DNA of 33,189 bases from Candidatus Zhuqueibacterota bacterium (GTDB lineage: Bacteria; Zhuqueibacterota; Zhuqueibacteria; Oceanimicrobiales; Oceanimicrobiaceae). Shown piece by piece: positions 6,310-16,206 of the stretch. The translations under genes and the position numbers were made by a program. How positions within the stretch are numbered: the first letter of the stretch is position 1; each line of letters starts with the position of its first letter. A model generated the notes under the pieces. It was not told the DNA's origin. It ran no database searches and saw only the letters and a program-made list of their open reading frames with translations. Where the stretch lies: assembly GCA_029262055.1 (NCBI GenBank), contig JAJDAD010000075.1:1-33189 (forward strand), read 5' to 3'.

Positions 6310-8298
6310 TTAAAGATTGGTAGCTGTCGAGCCTTTTTTTATCCCAAGCTTCTGCATGCGGGAACGCAGCGTGTTGGGATTAATCCCCAAACGTAATGCC
6401 GCGCCCTTTGGTCCCTCGATACGCCAGTTGGTTTGCTCCAGAATCGTCAAAATGTGACCGTGCTCCACATCTGCGAGTGTGGTACTGGCTTGGGAAGACC
6501 CGGTCGGACTTTTCAGAAGCTCTATACTTTCGTCCAGTTGCAGGGTTTGGTCTTTGGTCAGAATAATCGCCCGCTCGATGATATTTTCCAGCTCGCGCAC
6601 ATTTCCAGGAAAATGGTAGGCCTGCAGAGTCTTCATCTCTTTCTGCGGGATAGTTGAAACCCTCTTTCCCAATTTTGCGCTGCCCTTTCCCATGAAGTGG
6701 TTCACCAGCAGCGGGATATCTTCCGGACGTTCCCGCAACGGCGGCAGAGAAATGGGGAATACATTCAACCGGTAAAACAGGTCTTCACGAAAGTCACCTG
6801 ACTGAGTGGCCTGCTCCAGCTCCCGGTTGGTGGCTGCAATCACTCGGACATCTACTTTGATCGTCTGCGTGCCGCCGACTCGTTCAAATTCCCCTTCCTG
6901 TAAAACACGTAAGAGTTTAGCCTGCAAATCCAAAGGAAGATCACCAATTTCATCTAAGAAAATGGTGCCGTGGTCGGCCAGTTCGAAGCGGCCTTGTTTG
7001 CGGGACAACGCACCGGTGAACGAGCCCTTTTCATGGCCGAATAATTCGCTCTCAATGAGGTTTGCGGGTAAAGCCGCGCAATTGACCTTTACCAGCGGTC
7101 TTTCCTTGCGGGGGCTCAAGGTGTGCAAGGCCCGGGCAATGAGTTCTTTGCCGGTGCCGGTTTCTCCCAGGATCAGAACCGTCGCGTCAGTTTCCGCGAC
7201 CTGCTCGACTTTGTGCAAAACTTTCTTGAAAGGTCCGCTGACACTGATGATTTCATCGAAATTATGCTCTAGTTTGATCTCTTCCTGTAAGTAGACATTT
7301 TCAGCCTGCAACCGGTCTTTCAGTTGTTCCACCTCGGCAAGAGCATTGCGCAGCGCCTCTTCAGCCTGTCTGCGCTTTGTAATATCTCGAAACGTGACTA
7401 CTGCCCCGACCAGGTTGCCGGCATCATCACGGATAGGCGTGCTGGTGTACTCGACAGGAAGGCTACTGCCGTCTTTACGCCAGAATAATTCGTCTGTCAC
7501 TGTGTGAGTTTGGCCATCTTTGAACGCGGCATAAATTGGACACTCTTCTTTGGGGTATTGCGAGCCGTCCGTCCTGGTGTGGTGAATGAGATTGTGCTGT
7601 GGTTTTCCAAGCAGGTCTGAGGCATCCCATCCCAGGATTCGGGCTGCGGCGGGATTCACAAATGTTGTGTTTCCAAGCAGGTCAAGACCATAAATGCCTT
7701 CGCCGGCGGATTTCAGAATGAGCTCATTTTTGTCACCGAGCTGCTGCAGCGATTTATAAAGCTGAGCGTTTTTTAGAGCAACGGCGGCCTGGTTTGCAAA
7801 AATCGCCAGCCGGGAGCGCTCCGCTTCCTTAATGGCTAAACGACTGAAGATAGCCAGGACGCCAAGAAGCTCATCTCTAAACACCACCGGATAGCCTGCG
7901 AAGGACTTGAGCCCATTTTCCGTGAGCCACAATTTGTTGGTTACCCGTTTGTCGGCCTGAACGTCATTGGTGATCAGTGGTTTGCGGTCTTGGGCAATTA
8001 GGCCTATCTTGAATGCTCCTAACGGAATGCGGCGATATTCGCCGTCAATGTGGGTATGTATCCCGGCACTGGCTTCCAGATGCAGGCACTGCACCTGGTT
8101 TGCACAACTGCCGGCTTTGTGGCATTCGGTGCACAGGTCACCGGGACCCAATAACCAGATGCGCGCAAATGCGGCGCCCAGGTCGTCTACCAGGCCTTGA
8201 GTGATTACAGCCAGGATTTCGCGCACGTCCAAAGTGGACGTCATTCTAAGGGCAATTCGCTCCAGGCTGTCACCCTTGCTTGAGAGCTGAACGGACAT
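6310..8298 (-). CDS. Sigma54-dependent activator, GAF-PAS-AAA-Fis
   Basis: A 662-residue enhancer-binding protein. An N-terminal GAF domain (about 20-180) contains four cysteines, C56-xx-C59-x5-C65-x5-C71, followed by [12 protein letters not shown] domain covers about 190-310 ([23 protein letters not shown]) and a coiled coil 311-345. The AAA+ sigma54-interaction domain has Walker A GETGTGKE (378-385), the sigma54-contact loop as GSFTGA (425-430; the usual form is GAFTGA) and [10 protein letters not shown] Fis-type helix-turn-helix ends the protein ([20 protein letters not shown]). There is no receiver domain, so signals probably enter through GAF/PAS. It is the first gene of the DGR cluster, and the next start follows after 19 bases, so co-transcription is likely. 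The promoter it controls is not evident. The start has only a modest GAGG site. Confidence 0.93.
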   Translation of the reverse strand: MSVQLSSKGDSLERIALRMTSTLDVREILAVITQGLVDDLGAAFARIWLLGPGDLCTECHKAGSCANQVQCLHLEASAGIHTHIDGEYRRIPLGAFKIGLIAQDRKPLITNDVQADKRVTNKLWLTENGLKSFAGYPVVFRDELLGVLAIFSRLAIKEAERSRLAIFANQAAVALKNAQLYKSLQQLGDKNELILKSAGEGIYGLDLLGNTTFVNPAAARILGWDASDLLGKPQHNLIHHTRTDGSQYPKEECPIYAAFKDGQTHTVTDELFWRKDGSSLPVEYTSTPIRDDAGNLVGAVVTFRDITKRRQAEEALRNALAEVEQLKDRLQAENVYLQEEIKLEHNFDEIISVSGPFKKVLHKVEQVAETDATVLILGETGTGKELIARALHTLSPRKERPLVKVNCAALPANLIESELFGHEKGSFTGALSRKQGRFELADHGTIFLDEIGDLPLDLQAKLLRVLQEGEFERVGGTQTIKVDVRVIAATNRELEQATQSGDFREDLFYRLNVFPISLPPLRERPEDIPLLVNHFMGKGSAKLGKRVSTIPQKEMKTLQAYHFPGNVRELENIIERAIILTKDQTLQLDESIELLKSPTGSSQASTTLADVEHGHILTILEQTNWRIEGPKGAALRLGINPNTLRSRMQKLGIKKGSTATNL

Positions 8299-8480
8299 GA
8301 TTTGCCTCGTCTCTCTATCTGTAATGTGGGTTGAGCTATCAGGATGATAAATGAAATGACATTAATAATACAGCAAAATATTCGCTAAGCCGCACGAATA
8401 CGTCTTGCTGTGAATGGAGAGCTAGATAAACACGGGAAGAGTTTGGAGGGAAGCCCGCATGTATAGCATGACCGAGCGAC
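8299..8480. other. Gap upstream of the DGR cluster
   Basis: This 182-base gap should hold the promoter of the sigma54-activator/DGR cluster and the end of the M1 peptidase transcript. It is AT-rich near 8345-8385, with a TATTAT-like box on the minus strand but no convincing -35 element at the right spacing. No GG-N10-GC sigma54 element was found here. No gene or stable hairpin is visible. Confidence 0.4.
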
Positions 8481-10214
8481 CTAGTTGGCATCCTCAATTC
8501 TGTAGCTCAGGCCGCGCTTCACGCGCACGTAAAATAGGTCTTCCGCCACCCGGAAATCTTCTGCAGCCTCCAGGTCCAATTCCATTTCCTGCCAGGAAGT
8601 CGTCGGGTAGATGAAAGAAAAAGTTGCCGGTGCAGTCGTCACTTTGATTGGCATCCGGAAGTCAGGGACGTCTGCATTCCATTTGTATCTCGCGCTAATC
8701 GAGTCACCTGTGGTGTTGATCGCAACTTGCAGTTCCGGAATATTTGTGTTCCGAAAATATTGATCGAAAAAATAATTGAAGTCCTCGCCGGCTCTTTCGT
8801 TGATGTAGGAGAAAACATCTTCGCTGGTGATCGTCTGGTATTTGAATTTCTCTTGAATGCCGTGAATGATCTCAAACCAAAGCTCGTCGTTGTCGATGAC
8901 GCTGCGCAGCGTGCCCAGGGTCACCGCCCCTTTGGAATACATGTCCGACGAACCGGCATTGTTGACCTCATAAGTGCCGATTATCGGACGATCATTTCTG
9001 ATGCCCGGCTTGCGGCCATTCTGGTAAGTCAGGGAGGCCTCATAGCCATGCACGCACTCCACGTACAGCGCTTCGGCGTAGGCGCCAAAGCTTTCGTGGA
9101 TCCACATGTCTGCGATATCTTTTGAGGTGACACTGTTGCCCCACCACTCGTGCGCGGTCTCGTGCAAAATAATGAAGTCGAAGGTCAGCCCGACTTCCGC
9201 GAACGAGGTGAAGCGGTAACCGTTGCGATACCCGTTGCCGTAAGCTACTGCCGTTTGATGTTCCATGCCGTTGTGCGGTGACTCGATCAGCTTGTAGCCG
9301 TCGCGGTAGAACGGGTATTTCCCGAACAGGCGTTCCATACAGCTCATCATGGGTTTGACCTGCTGAAACTGCGTTTTTGCCTGTTCTAGGTTGTACGGCA
9401 AAACATAGTAGTCCAGGGTTAGGGTGTCACCGTCAGCGCTTTGGTAAGAATCTTCGAAGTGCGCAAACTTGCCGATGTTGAGCGTCACGTTGTAATTGTT
9501 GATGGGGTAGCTGATAAACCAATTCCACTGCATCCACCCGTCGCCCAGGTCGGTCTTATCTCGCAGGCGGCCGTTGGAAATGTTCATCAGAGAGTCGGGC
9601 ACGGCAACGCTGAGCAGCATGCTGTCGGGTTCATCCGATTGGTGTTCTTTGTTGGGCCACCACAAGAACGCACCGGAACCCTGCACGGTTACAGCGACCC
9701 AGGGATTGCCAAGTTCGTCTTCGGTCCAGACGAAGCCGCCGTCCCAGGGTGGGCGTTTGGCTGTTTGCGGCGTTCCGGAATAATAAATGGTGAGGTCGTG
9801 AACTGACCCTTGTTTGACTGCGCCAGGCAGCTCGATATAGACTGCGCCGAGTTCACGTTCGAATGCAACCGTCTGGCCGGCAAACACGATTTTCTCGATG
9901 GCCATGGACTCGGTCAGGTCGATTTGCATGCGATCAAAGTCCGTGGTTGCCCGGAACCGGACCGTGTTGCTCCCGGATACTGTTTTGGCACCCGGGTCGA
10001 CTTTTATGTCAAGGTGATAGTAGGTGACATCATAGCAGGTTCGGATCGGCGTGAGTTTTCCCCGCAGGCTGTCCGCCCGATTGAATCCCGGGTCTTGCGC
10101 AAATACGGCATTCTGAGTCAGGATGGCAAAGACGAGACCAACGGTGAAAGCAGCCACTGTCTTCCGGCTTGCGGGCATGGCGCTGATTCCGGTCACTGAG
10201 TTGTGCGAATGCAT
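8481..10214 (-). CDS. Exported M1-family zinc metallopeptidase
   Basis: A 577-residue aminopeptidase-N-like protein. The zinc site is HETAH (351-355) with the third ligand Glu in WIHESFGAYAE (E374), the M1 pattern HExxH-x18-E. The substrate-binding motif, usually GxMEN, appears as GMEHQ (316-320), with His in place of Asn; this could affect N-terminus recognition. The ATG at 10214 has GGGGAG about seven bases upstream, giving a signal peptide with a long basic n-region and cleavage near FAQ (38-40). An internal Met at residue 13 is the alternative start. It is shorter than full M1 enzymes and seems to lack the long C-terminal helical domain. Likely a periplasmic or secreted peptidase in protein scavenging. 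Confidence 0.9.
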   Translation of the reverse strand: MHSHNSVTGISAMPASRKTVAAFTVGLVFAILTQNAVFAQDPGFNRADSLRGKLTPIRTCYDVTYYHLDIKVDPGAKTVSGSNTVRFRATTDFDRMQIDLTESMAIEKIVFAGQTVAFERELGAVYIELPGAVKQGSVHDLTIYYSGTPQTAKRPPWDGGFVWTEDELGNPWVAVTVQGSGAFLWWPNKEHQSDEPDSMLLSVAVPDSLMNISNGRLRDKTDLGDGWMQWNWFISYPINNYNVTLNIGKFAHFEDSYQSADGDTLTLDYYVLPYNLEQAKTQFQQVKPMMSCMERLFGKYPFYRDGYKLIESPHNGMEHQTAVAYGNGYRNGYRFTSFAEVGLTFDFIILHETAHEWWGNSVTSKDIADMWIHESFGAYAEALYVECVHGYEASLTYQNGRKPGIRNDRPIIGTYEVNNAGSSDMYSKGAVTLGTLRSVIDNDELWFEIIHGIQEKFKYQTITSEDVFSYINERAGEDFNYFFDQYFRNTNIPELQVAINTTGDSISARYKWNADVPDFRMPIKVTTAPATFSFIYPTTSWQEMELDLEAAEDFRVAEDLFYVRVKRGLSYRIEDAN

Positions 10215-10295
10215 AAGGCTCTCCCCTGGTTTCAGGTCTGTGCGGGCAGGTAAGGCGTTTTGGGTTAAGATTTTGTCAGGTACGGCTTTGTATTG

Positions 10296-10341
10296 AAAAA
10301 ACGCGGTTCGGCCACCTGTCGCAGGTACTTTGAGCGAACCG
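10296..10341 (-). terminator. Intrinsic terminator of the transketolase gene
   Basis: CGGTTCG (10304-10310) pairs with CGAACCG (10335-10341), enclosing an inner ACCTG/CAGGT stem (10314-10318, 10322-10326). On the minus strand the stem is followed after two bases by six Ts (10301-10296). It lies about 40 bases past the transketolase stop. The rest of the gap 10215-10383 shows nothing further. Confidence 0.8.
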
Positions 10342-10383
10342 GGTGTCGTGCTTGCTGCTGCTCAAGCTACGTGTGGCCGTCTG

Positions 10384-12402
10384 CTATGCGACCAGGCGTT
10401 TGGCGTTCGCCACGATGTTCTCAACAGTGATGCCATACTGCCGGTACAATTCGGGGGCTGGTGCACTTGCCCCGAACGAGTCGATGGCGATAATGTCTCC
10501 GGCATCTCCCACCCATTTTTGCCAGCCGAATGAGGAGCCGGCCTCAACTGCCAGACGGGCCGGCACGGTTGCGGGCAGGACCTCCTGGCGATATGATTCT
10601 GATTGCTGTTCGAAGAGCTCCCAACTGGGCATGCTGACCACACGCGCGTCGATATTTTCCGCGCTCAGCCGCTCCTGCGCTGTCAGCAGAAGCGGAACTT
10701 CGGAACCGGTAGCGATCAGGACGACGTCCGGCTTTTGTCCCGCTTCTTTTGCCAGAACATAAGCGCCCCTGCCGGTCTCGTCTGCCGGCGCCAGAACGGA
10801 GCGATCCAGAATCGGGAGTTTCTGGCGCGTCAAAACCAGTATGGTCGGACCATCCGTCCGGGTCAGGGCGGCACGCCAGGCATACACAACTTCGTTTGCG
10901 TCGGCGGGTCTGATGATTGTCAGATTCGGAATAGCGCGCAGCGAGGCAAGATGCTCGACGGGCTGGTGCGTCGGACCGTCTTCACCCAGGCCGATGGAGT
11001 CGTGGGTCATGACATAGATGACCGGCAACTGCATGAGCGCCGCCAGCCGGATGGCGGGTCGGGCATAGTCGGTAAAAACGAAAAACGTTGCCGCAAACGG
11101 TCGCAGCCCGCCATGCAGCGCCATTCCCGAGCATGCGCCGCACATGGCGTGTTCACGCACTCCCCAGGCAATGTTACGGTTTGAATAGTTGTCTTTGTTG
11201 AAGTAGCCGCTGCATTTCATCAATGTGTTGGTTGAGGGTGACAGGTCGGCGCTACCTCCGACGAAGCCGGGGATTTTTTCAGCGAAACTGTTGATGACCT
11301 GGCCGGACGCGGAGCGGGTCGCGATGGCGCCGGCACTAGCTTCGAACTCCGGCAAGTCGTCGTCCCAGCCGTCCGGCAGGTCGCCGGCGACAGCGCTTTC
11401 GAACTGTTTTGCTAATTCCGGGTAGGCGAGTTTGTAGGCCTCCAGTTTAGCCTGCCAAGCAGATTCGAGTTTTTTACCTGCATCGACTGCAGCGCGCATG
11501 TGCTGTTTTGCTTTCTCAGGTACCAGAAATGTCTCATCTTCGGGCCAGCCGTACGCTCTTTTGGTGAGCTGGACTTCATCTTCTCCAAGCGGCGAACCGT
11601 GGACCCCGGCTGTGTCCTGCTTGTTCGGCGAGCCGAAGCCAATATGGGTGCGCAGGGAGATGAGCGACGGTTTGTCGGTAACGCTTTTGGCAGTCTCAAA
11701 CGCGGCGGTGATGGCGGCAACATCATTGCCCTGTTCGCCCAGGTCGATGACGTGCCAGTTGTAGCCTTCGAAGCGCGACTTCATATTTTCCGAGAAGGCG
11801 AGGGCGGTGTCGCCTTCGATGCTGATGTGATTGTCATCATAAAGATAGATCAGCTTGCCGAGGCCAAGGTGTCCAGCCAGGGAAGCAGCCTCGTGCGAAG
11901 CGCCCTCCATCAAGTCGCCGTCGCCGCAGAAAACGTAAGTGTAGTGATTGAGCAGCTCATGCCCGGGCCGGTTGTAGACTGCCGCCAAATGGGCCTCGGC
12001 AATGGCCATGCCGACCGCGTTCATGCAACCCTGGCCCAGCGGACCGGTTGTGGTTTCCACGCCGGCGGTCAGGTGGTTTTCCGGATGTCCGGGGGTCAAG
12101 CTGCCCCACTGCCGGAAGTTCCGGATATCTTCCAGCGTAAGATCGTAGCCGGTCAGATGGAGGAGGGAGTAGAGCAGCATGGATGCATGCCCATTTGAAA
12201 GGACAAAGCGATCGCGGTCAAACCATTTCGGATTGCGCGGATTGTGGCGCATCACCTTCGTCCAGAGCGCATAGGCTGCGGGCGCAAGCGCCATGGGCGC
12301 ACCCGGATGTCCTGAGTTCGATTTCTGAATTGCATCGATGGCCAGCGTCCGGATGGTGTTAACACAAAGCAGGTCAAGCGTGTCAGTATTGCTGTCAGTC
12401 AC
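10384..12402 (-). CDS. tkt: Transketolase
   Basis: A 672-residue thiamine-diphosphate enzyme of the pentose phosphate and carbon-fixation pathways, moving two-carbon ketol units between sugar phosphates. Visible features are [12 protein letters not shown] near the N-terminus, the TPP-binding segment [14 protein letters not shown] followed by DDNHISIEG, and the central transketolase motif [17 protein letters not shown]. Length and domain order are normal for a full-length enzyme (TPP, pyrimidine and C-terminal domains). The start is GTG at 12402-12400, preceded by AAGGAT at about eight bases. It appears monocistronic, with its own terminator at 10296-10341. Confidence 0.97.
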   Translation of the reverse strand: MTDSNTDTLDLLCVNTIRTLAIDAIQKSNSGHPGAPMALAPAAYALWTKVMRHNPRNPKWFDRDRFVLSNGHASMLLYSLLHLTGYDLTLEDIRNFRQWGSLTPGHPENHLTAGVETTTGPLGQGCMNAVGMAIAEAHLAAVYNRPGHELLNHYTYVFCGDGDLMEGASHEAASLAGHLGLGKLIYLYDDNHISIEGDTALAFSENMKSRFEGYNWHVIDLGEQGNDVAAITAAFETAKSVTDKPSLISLRTHIGFGSPNKQDTAGVHGSPLGEDEVQLTKRAYGWPEDETFLVPEKAKQHMRAAVDAGKKLESAWQAKLEAYKLAYPELAKQFESAVAGDLPDGWDDDLPEFEASAGAIATRSASGQVINSFAEKIPGFVGGSADLSPSTNTLMKCSGYFNKDNYSNRNIAWGVREHAMCGACSGMALHGGLRPFAATFFVFTDYARPAIRLAALMQLPVIYVMTHDSIGLGEDGPTHQPVEHLASLRAIPNLTIIRPADANEVVYAWRAALTRTDGPTILVLTRQKLPILDRSVLAPADETGRGAYVLAKEAGQKPDVVLIATGSEVPLLLTAQERLSAENIDARVVSMPSWELFEQQSESYRQEVLPATVPARLAVEAGSSFGWQKWVGDAGDIIAIDSFGASAPAPELYRQYGITVENIVANAKRLVA

Positions 12403-12755
<353 letters not shown>

Positions 12756-12766
12756 ATTAAAATGAT

Positions 12767-13372
12767 CTAAGCGGTTATTCCCTGCTTAGTTGCTAATAAC
12801 TCTCTGAATTTCTGAAAGGCTTGTCCACGGTGACTGATTTTGTTTTTCAAAGACAAGTCCATTTCCGCAAAAGTAAGTTCGTATTCCGGTAGATAGAAGA
12901 CCGGGTCATATCCGAATTTTCCTCTTCCTTTTGGCTCCGTCAGGATGAATCCGTGGCAGGAACCGGCAACAAGCTCTTCTTCGTTCTCGCTGACAAGTGC
13001 AACCACGGTGCGGAATGTTGCTGTTCGCTGCTCCTGCGCAACGTCCTCCATATCTTTGAGGAGCTTGTCCACGTTCTCTTCGTAGGTCGCGTTTTCGCCC
13101 GCGTAGCGCGCTGAAAACACCCCGGGTGCGCCACCCAAACAGTCGACCTCGAGTCCCGTATCATCTGCCACAGCCGGCAAGCCTGTGTAGGCGGAGATTG
13201 CAGCAGCTTTCTTGATTGCATTTGCTGCGAGCGTCTCACCGTCCTCGACGACCTCCGGTGCCCCGGGAAAGTCGTCCACATTGAGAATTTCTATCTCACT
13301 CCCAGACAGTAGCTTTCGAATTTCACGAAGTTTGTCCTGGTTGCGGGTTGCCAGGACCATCCGCTCAAACAC
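12767..13372 (-). CDS. rdgB: Non-canonical purine NTP pyrophosphatase (RdgB/HAM1)
   Basis: A 201-residue protein of the Ham1/RdgB family, which hydrolyses dITP, XTP and ITP to monophosphates and keeps deaminated purines out of nucleic acids. Family motifs are ATRNQDKLREI near the N-terminus, VADDTGLEVDCLGGAPGVFSARYAG in the middle and FGYDPVF in the C-terminal third. The start is GTG at 13372 with AGAGGC upstream. It lies 20 bases after the second microcompartment vertex gene in the same direction, so the three are probably co-transcribed. Confidence 0.95.
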   Translation of the reverse strand: MFERMVLATRNQDKLREIRKLLSGSEIEILNVDDFPGAPEVVEDGETLAANAIKKAAAISAYTGLPAVADDTGLEVDCLGGAPGVFSARYAGENATYEENVDKLLKDMEDVAQEQRTATFRTVVALVSENEEELVAGSCHGFILTEPKGRGKFGYDPVFYLPEYELTFAEMDLSLKNKISHRGQAFQKFRELLATKQGITA

Positions 13373-13392
13373 GGCTTAGCCTCTCGCCGAAG

Positions 13393-13665
13393 CTATTTTG
13401 AGAAAACATCGATTCGATCAACAATGCCAACAATCGCCGCATCTATTGGCGCCAGGTCTGCGGGATACGGAATTGTAGCCTCACGAGCCGATACAAAGTA
13501 GACCGTTTCACCCGGGCCTGCCCCAGCAGTGTCAACGGCAACGATGGGAGAACCGACATTCTGTTCCAGGTGATCCATCGGCTGGACTATCTGCAATTTC
13601 GCCCCTGTGAGTTCCGGATGTTTTTGCGTTGCCCAAACAGTGCCGATGACCTTTGCCAGGTTCAT
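13393..13665 (-). CDS. EutN/CcmL-family microcompartment vertex protein (copy 2)
   Basis: A 90-residue protein with the family opening MNLAKVIGTVWATQKHPELTG, then LQIVQP, VAVDTAGAGPGETVYFVSAREA and a C-terminal VGIVDRIDV. EutN/CcmL proteins form pentamers that cap the vertices of carboxysome or metabolosome shells. The start ATG overlaps the stop of copy 1 by four bases (ATGA), implying translational coupling. No shell hexamer (BMC domain) or enzyme of a known microcompartment lies in this window. Confidence 0.93.
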   Translation of the reverse strand: MNLAKVIGTVWATQKHPELTGAKLQIVQPMDHLEQNVGSPIVAVDTAGAGPGETVYFVSAREATIPYPADLAPIDAAIVGIVDRIDVFSK

Positions 13666-13931
13666 TCGACCACGTCCAGTTTGTCCACGATCGCCATGAT
13701 GGTGGCGTCGACTGCTCTGTTTTCGGTGGGCTCCGTCTGTCGGGCGGAACTGCCCTGGCAGACCAGAACAATCTCGCCGACGCCGGCGCCAACCACATCC
13801 ACGGCTACAAAGAATCCTTCCTTTTCAGCATAATCCAACTCGACCGGCCGCACGATTTGCAGCTTCATGCCGGTGAGTTTTTCGTCTTTTTTTGTGGCCC
13901 AAACAGTGCCAATTACTTTGGCTAGTATCAA
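13662..13931 (-). CDS. EutN/CcmL-family microcompartment vertex protein (copy 1)
   Basis: An 89-residue paralogue of the gene overlapping it (AKVIGTVWATKKDEKLTG, LQIVRP, VAVDVVGAGVGEIVLVCQGSSARQT, AIVDKLDVV). The loop after GAG-GE differs from copy 2, which would allow heteropentamers or different vertex types. The frame has no ATG at its start. The family's N-terminus is best matched by a TTG start at 13931, with GAGG about eight bases upstream. Likely made with copy 2 and rdgB. Confidence 0.92.
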   Translation of the reverse strand: MILAKVIGTVWATKKDEKLTGMKLQIVRPVELDYAEKEGFFVAVDVVGAGVGEIVLVCQGSSARQTEPTENRAVDATIMAIVDKLDVVE

Positions 13932-14008
13932 AACAAAGCCTCAGGGTTGTTGCCTGTTGAGAAAAGGCATGCCTGTAACATTGCTATTTCAAGCGATTGC
14001 CAGGCAGA

Positions 14009-14209
14009 CTACCCGTATACTTCAGCCTGGTTGCATTTGCAGACACGCACGAGGTTCTGGCTGAACTTCCATGCTTTCCCAGTCTCAGCCTTTTCCGAGA
14101 CCACTAACCTCACCATATTGTAGATTTCGCCGCAAGTCGCACAGGTAGTCCCGGATGGTCCGGAGGTAGCTTTTGCGACTTTTGCTGCAAAACTCTGCTC
14201 TTTTGCCAT
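14009..14209 (-). CDS. Small zinc-ribbon-like protein, function unknown
   Basis: A 66-residue protein with CATC (C23, C26) and CKC (C57, C59), a likely four-cysteine zinc site across a central beta-type segment (IYNMVRLVVSEK). The ATG at 14209 is preceded by TAGGAG at about nine bases, so it appears to be a real gene. It lies 77 bases upstream of the vertex-protein pair on the same strand and may share its transcript. I do not recognise a named family; a small regulatory or nucleic-acid-binding ribbon is possible. Confidence 0.7.
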   Translation of the reverse strand: MAKEQSFAAKVAKATSGPSGTTCATCGEIYNMVRLVVSEKAETGKAWKFSQNLVRVCKCNQAEVYG

Positions 14210-14274
14210 TGTTTACACACTCCTAATTTAAAAAAGCAAACACCAAAGTTACAATATCTTGCTGAAAAGTCAAT

Positions 14275-14304
14275 AAAAAAAACCGCGCAACACAAGGGCG
14301 GTTT
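14275..14304 (-). terminator. Intrinsic terminator after the HtrA-like gene
   Basis: AAACCGC (14280-14286) pairs with GCGGTTT (14298-14304) around an 11-base loop. On the minus strand the stem runs into a run of Ts (14282-14275). It lies about 35 bases past the HtrA-like stop codon and separates that gene from the zinc-ribbon gene. Confidence 0.8.
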
Positions 14305-14337
14305 CCGGAGACGCTGAAAGAGTACTTCAGTCGGTTA

Positions 14338-15528
14338 TTATTGTTTTATCAATTCTCTCAGCTTGGCTACTTCTGCCTGTAGTTGTTCGATGCGTTCGAT
14401 GAGGGTCGCTTCGTTCAGGGCCTGTTCAGCAGGCGTTTTGCTGTTCGTCACCGCAGCCCGCTGGTTGCGAACATTGCCGCCGCGGATTTTTACTTGCATC
14501 TTTTCGCCTAACCGGACTTGCGTTCGTAACCGCTGTTGATCGCGCAGATACTCCATAGGGACGGTCTCGCCCGGTTGTGTAGATTCGACCAAACGGGCAA
14601 GTTGTTCCACACTGGTTATGCTCGTGGATGAGAAGCTGAGGATGACATCGCCGGAAACCAGACCTGCTTGCTGTGCCGGACTGTTGTCCTTGATTTCCCG
14701 TATTTGTGGCTTTGCACTATTATCGAATCCGACGACGCCCAGCCAACCTTTTTTTACTTCACCAAACTTGATGATCCTTGCAACTATCTGCTGCAGCTTT
14801 TTGCTTGGATATGCCAAAGTCGTTGCGCTTAAGTCACCTGCGCTGAAGCCGCCATAGTAGCCGTTTGGCGCGTTGAGTTTGCCTGCGATCAGGCCGACGA
14901 CCTCGCCCGCCATGTTGATGATTGGGCTACCGTTGTTACCGGGATTGAGATGGGTCGAGAGTTGCAACATACCGTCTTCGCGAATACTGTTTATTGAGCC
15001 AAACACAACAGACGGGTAAGCTCCGTAAGAATTTCCAATCATGAATGTCAGGGAGCCGGGGTAGAGTTCGTCCGAGTCGCCTAATGAAACCGGAGTTGCC
15101 TCTTTCGCGATGCGCAGAACCGCAAAGCCGGTGTGCGGATCCTGGCCAACGTATTCGGCCAGGGTTTCTTCGCCGGTTGCAAATGTGACCTTGTTGGATC
15201 TGGCGCCCACGACCACACTGCTACGGGTGACCACAATTCCGTTTTCATCGAAGATTATCCCCGTGCCGACATTTAAATAGATCACTGAAGAAGCATCATC
15301 GGATGAACCCAAAAAGGAAAGGTTGCCGCGCTTGTCCTGGTTGGCGACTTTTTTCGCAAATTCGGATGTTACTGTGACGACAGATTGTTCTGCGGTTTTG
15401 AGGATGGCTTGGAGCTCTCGTTCCAGAGCTTTCAGCCCTTCTCCGGCTGTGGCAACCGGACCGGCAGTCAACAGGGAGACGAAGAGCCCAACGGCGGCGG
15501 GGACAGATATTTTTGTATGAGGAAACAC
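14338..15528 (-). CDS. HtrA/DegP-like pseudoprotease with PDZ domain
   Basis: A 396-residue exported protein with the S1C (HtrA) trypsin-like fold followed by one PDZ domain (about 260-340: GWLGV, NSPAQQAGLVSGDVILSFSS) and a C-terminal coiled coil (about 365-395). The signal peptide ends near residue 28. Aligning the three catalytic motifs by eye, VTNNHVV reads VTRSSVV (His to Ser104), DPxTDLAV reads DPHTGFAV (Asp to Gly134) and NPGNSGGP reads NPGNNGSP (Ser to Asn199). All three triad residues are gone, while the frame and fold motifs are intact, so it is a maintained inactive homologue rather than a broken gene. It follows a sigma and an anti-sigma-like gene, where an active DegS-type protease would be expected. 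A stress sensor or scaffold role is plausible. The start is GTG with no clear ribosome site. Confidence 0.85.
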   Translation of the reverse strand: MFPHTKISVPAAVGLFVSLLTAGPVATAGEGLKALERELQAILKTAEQSVVTVTSEFAKKVANQDKRGNLSFLGSSDDASSVIYLNVGTGIIFDENGIVVTRSSVVVGARSNKVTFATGEETLAEYVGQDPHTGFAVLRIAKEATPVSLGDSDELYPGSLTFMIGNSYGAYPSVVFGSINSIREDGMLQLSTHLNPGNNGSPIINMAGEVVGLIAGKLNAPNGYYGGFSAGDLSATTLAYPSKKLQQIVARIIKFGEVKKGWLGVVGFDNSAKPQIREIKDNSPAQQAGLVSGDVILSFSSTSITSVEQLARLVESTQPGETVPMEYLRDQQRLRTQVRLGEKMQVKIRGGNVRNQRAAVTNSKTPAEQALNEATLIERIEQLQAEVAKLRELIKQ

Positions 15529-15562
15529 TGATCTAAAAGGCAGAGTCTATCTTGAGCTACTG

Positions 15563-16144
15563 CTAGAATTCTACCGGCAAGATCTGGCGATCCGGCTGTC
15601 TTGTAGCCTTCAGGGAATCAACAGCAGTACGTCCACGTGAATTTCTTGACTCAATAGCCGTTCCTTTTCCGGCAAACGTAACTTTGTCAATCGGATAGTT
15701 GACGACGTTTTTTGTAGTAGGGGAGCTGGCAAAAAATGATTGGTTTGTGGTGCCTTGTGTTGAGTCAATAACTTCGGACGAATATGCTGTCGATGTTTCC
15801 GGGCTACTGAACCTGGAGGGGCCGCCAGCGAATACCAACAGCAGAGCAGCCAGAGCGCCGGCCGACACAAGTAGGGGCAAGCGCATTTGCCCCAGTGGCA
15901 GTCCGTATTTGCCGATGCTTCTCTCCATGCGGATGCGCGTAAGGAGAACCATGTCAAAGTCAGGGGAGGTCTTGACAGCCGGCAGTGATTTTAGCTGCTG
16001 CCGCAGGGACTTGATTTCGTTGTAGAACTGCTGATAGTCAGCGTTCGATGCGATTCTTCCTTCCACGTCCTTCCTGGCCTGTACCGACAATAAGCCATCA
16101 AGATAGTCCAGGATGTCTTGCTCGTACTGTTCCCGATTTGCCAT
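15563..16144 (-). CDS. Putative membrane anti-sigma factor
   Basis: A 193-residue protein with a helical N-terminal part (ILDYLDGLLSVQARKDVEGRI, then an IKSLRQQLKSLP helix), one membrane span at about 88-106 and a low-complexity Ser/Thr-rich C-terminal region expected outside the cytoplasm. This is the layout of anti-sigma factors of ECF sigmas. The usual HxxxCxxC zinc motif is absent. Position is the main argument: it lies 62 bases downstream of an ECF sigma gene and 34 bases upstream of the HtrA-like gene. Confidence 0.7.
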   Translation of the reverse strand: MANREQYEQDILDYLDGLLSVQARKDVEGRIASNADYQQFYNEIKSLRQQLKSLPAVKTSPDFDMVLLTRIRMERSIGKYGLPLGQMRLPLLVSAGALAALLLVFAGGPSRFSSPETSTAYSSEVIDSTQGTTNQSFFASSPTTKNVVNYPIDKVTFAGKGTAIESRNSRGRTAVDSLKATRQPDRQILPVEF

Positions 16145-16206
16145 AGGCTTACCTCATTCCATGCTGCTTTACTCGCGTTATTGTTTTCGGCTGTTGAGGG
16201 GAAAAA

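Noticed and set aside
11500-12198. Long plus-strand open frames opposite transketolase and other genes
   Set aside because: They are frame shadows of well-supported minus-strand genes, with no ribosome sites and no recognisable domains.
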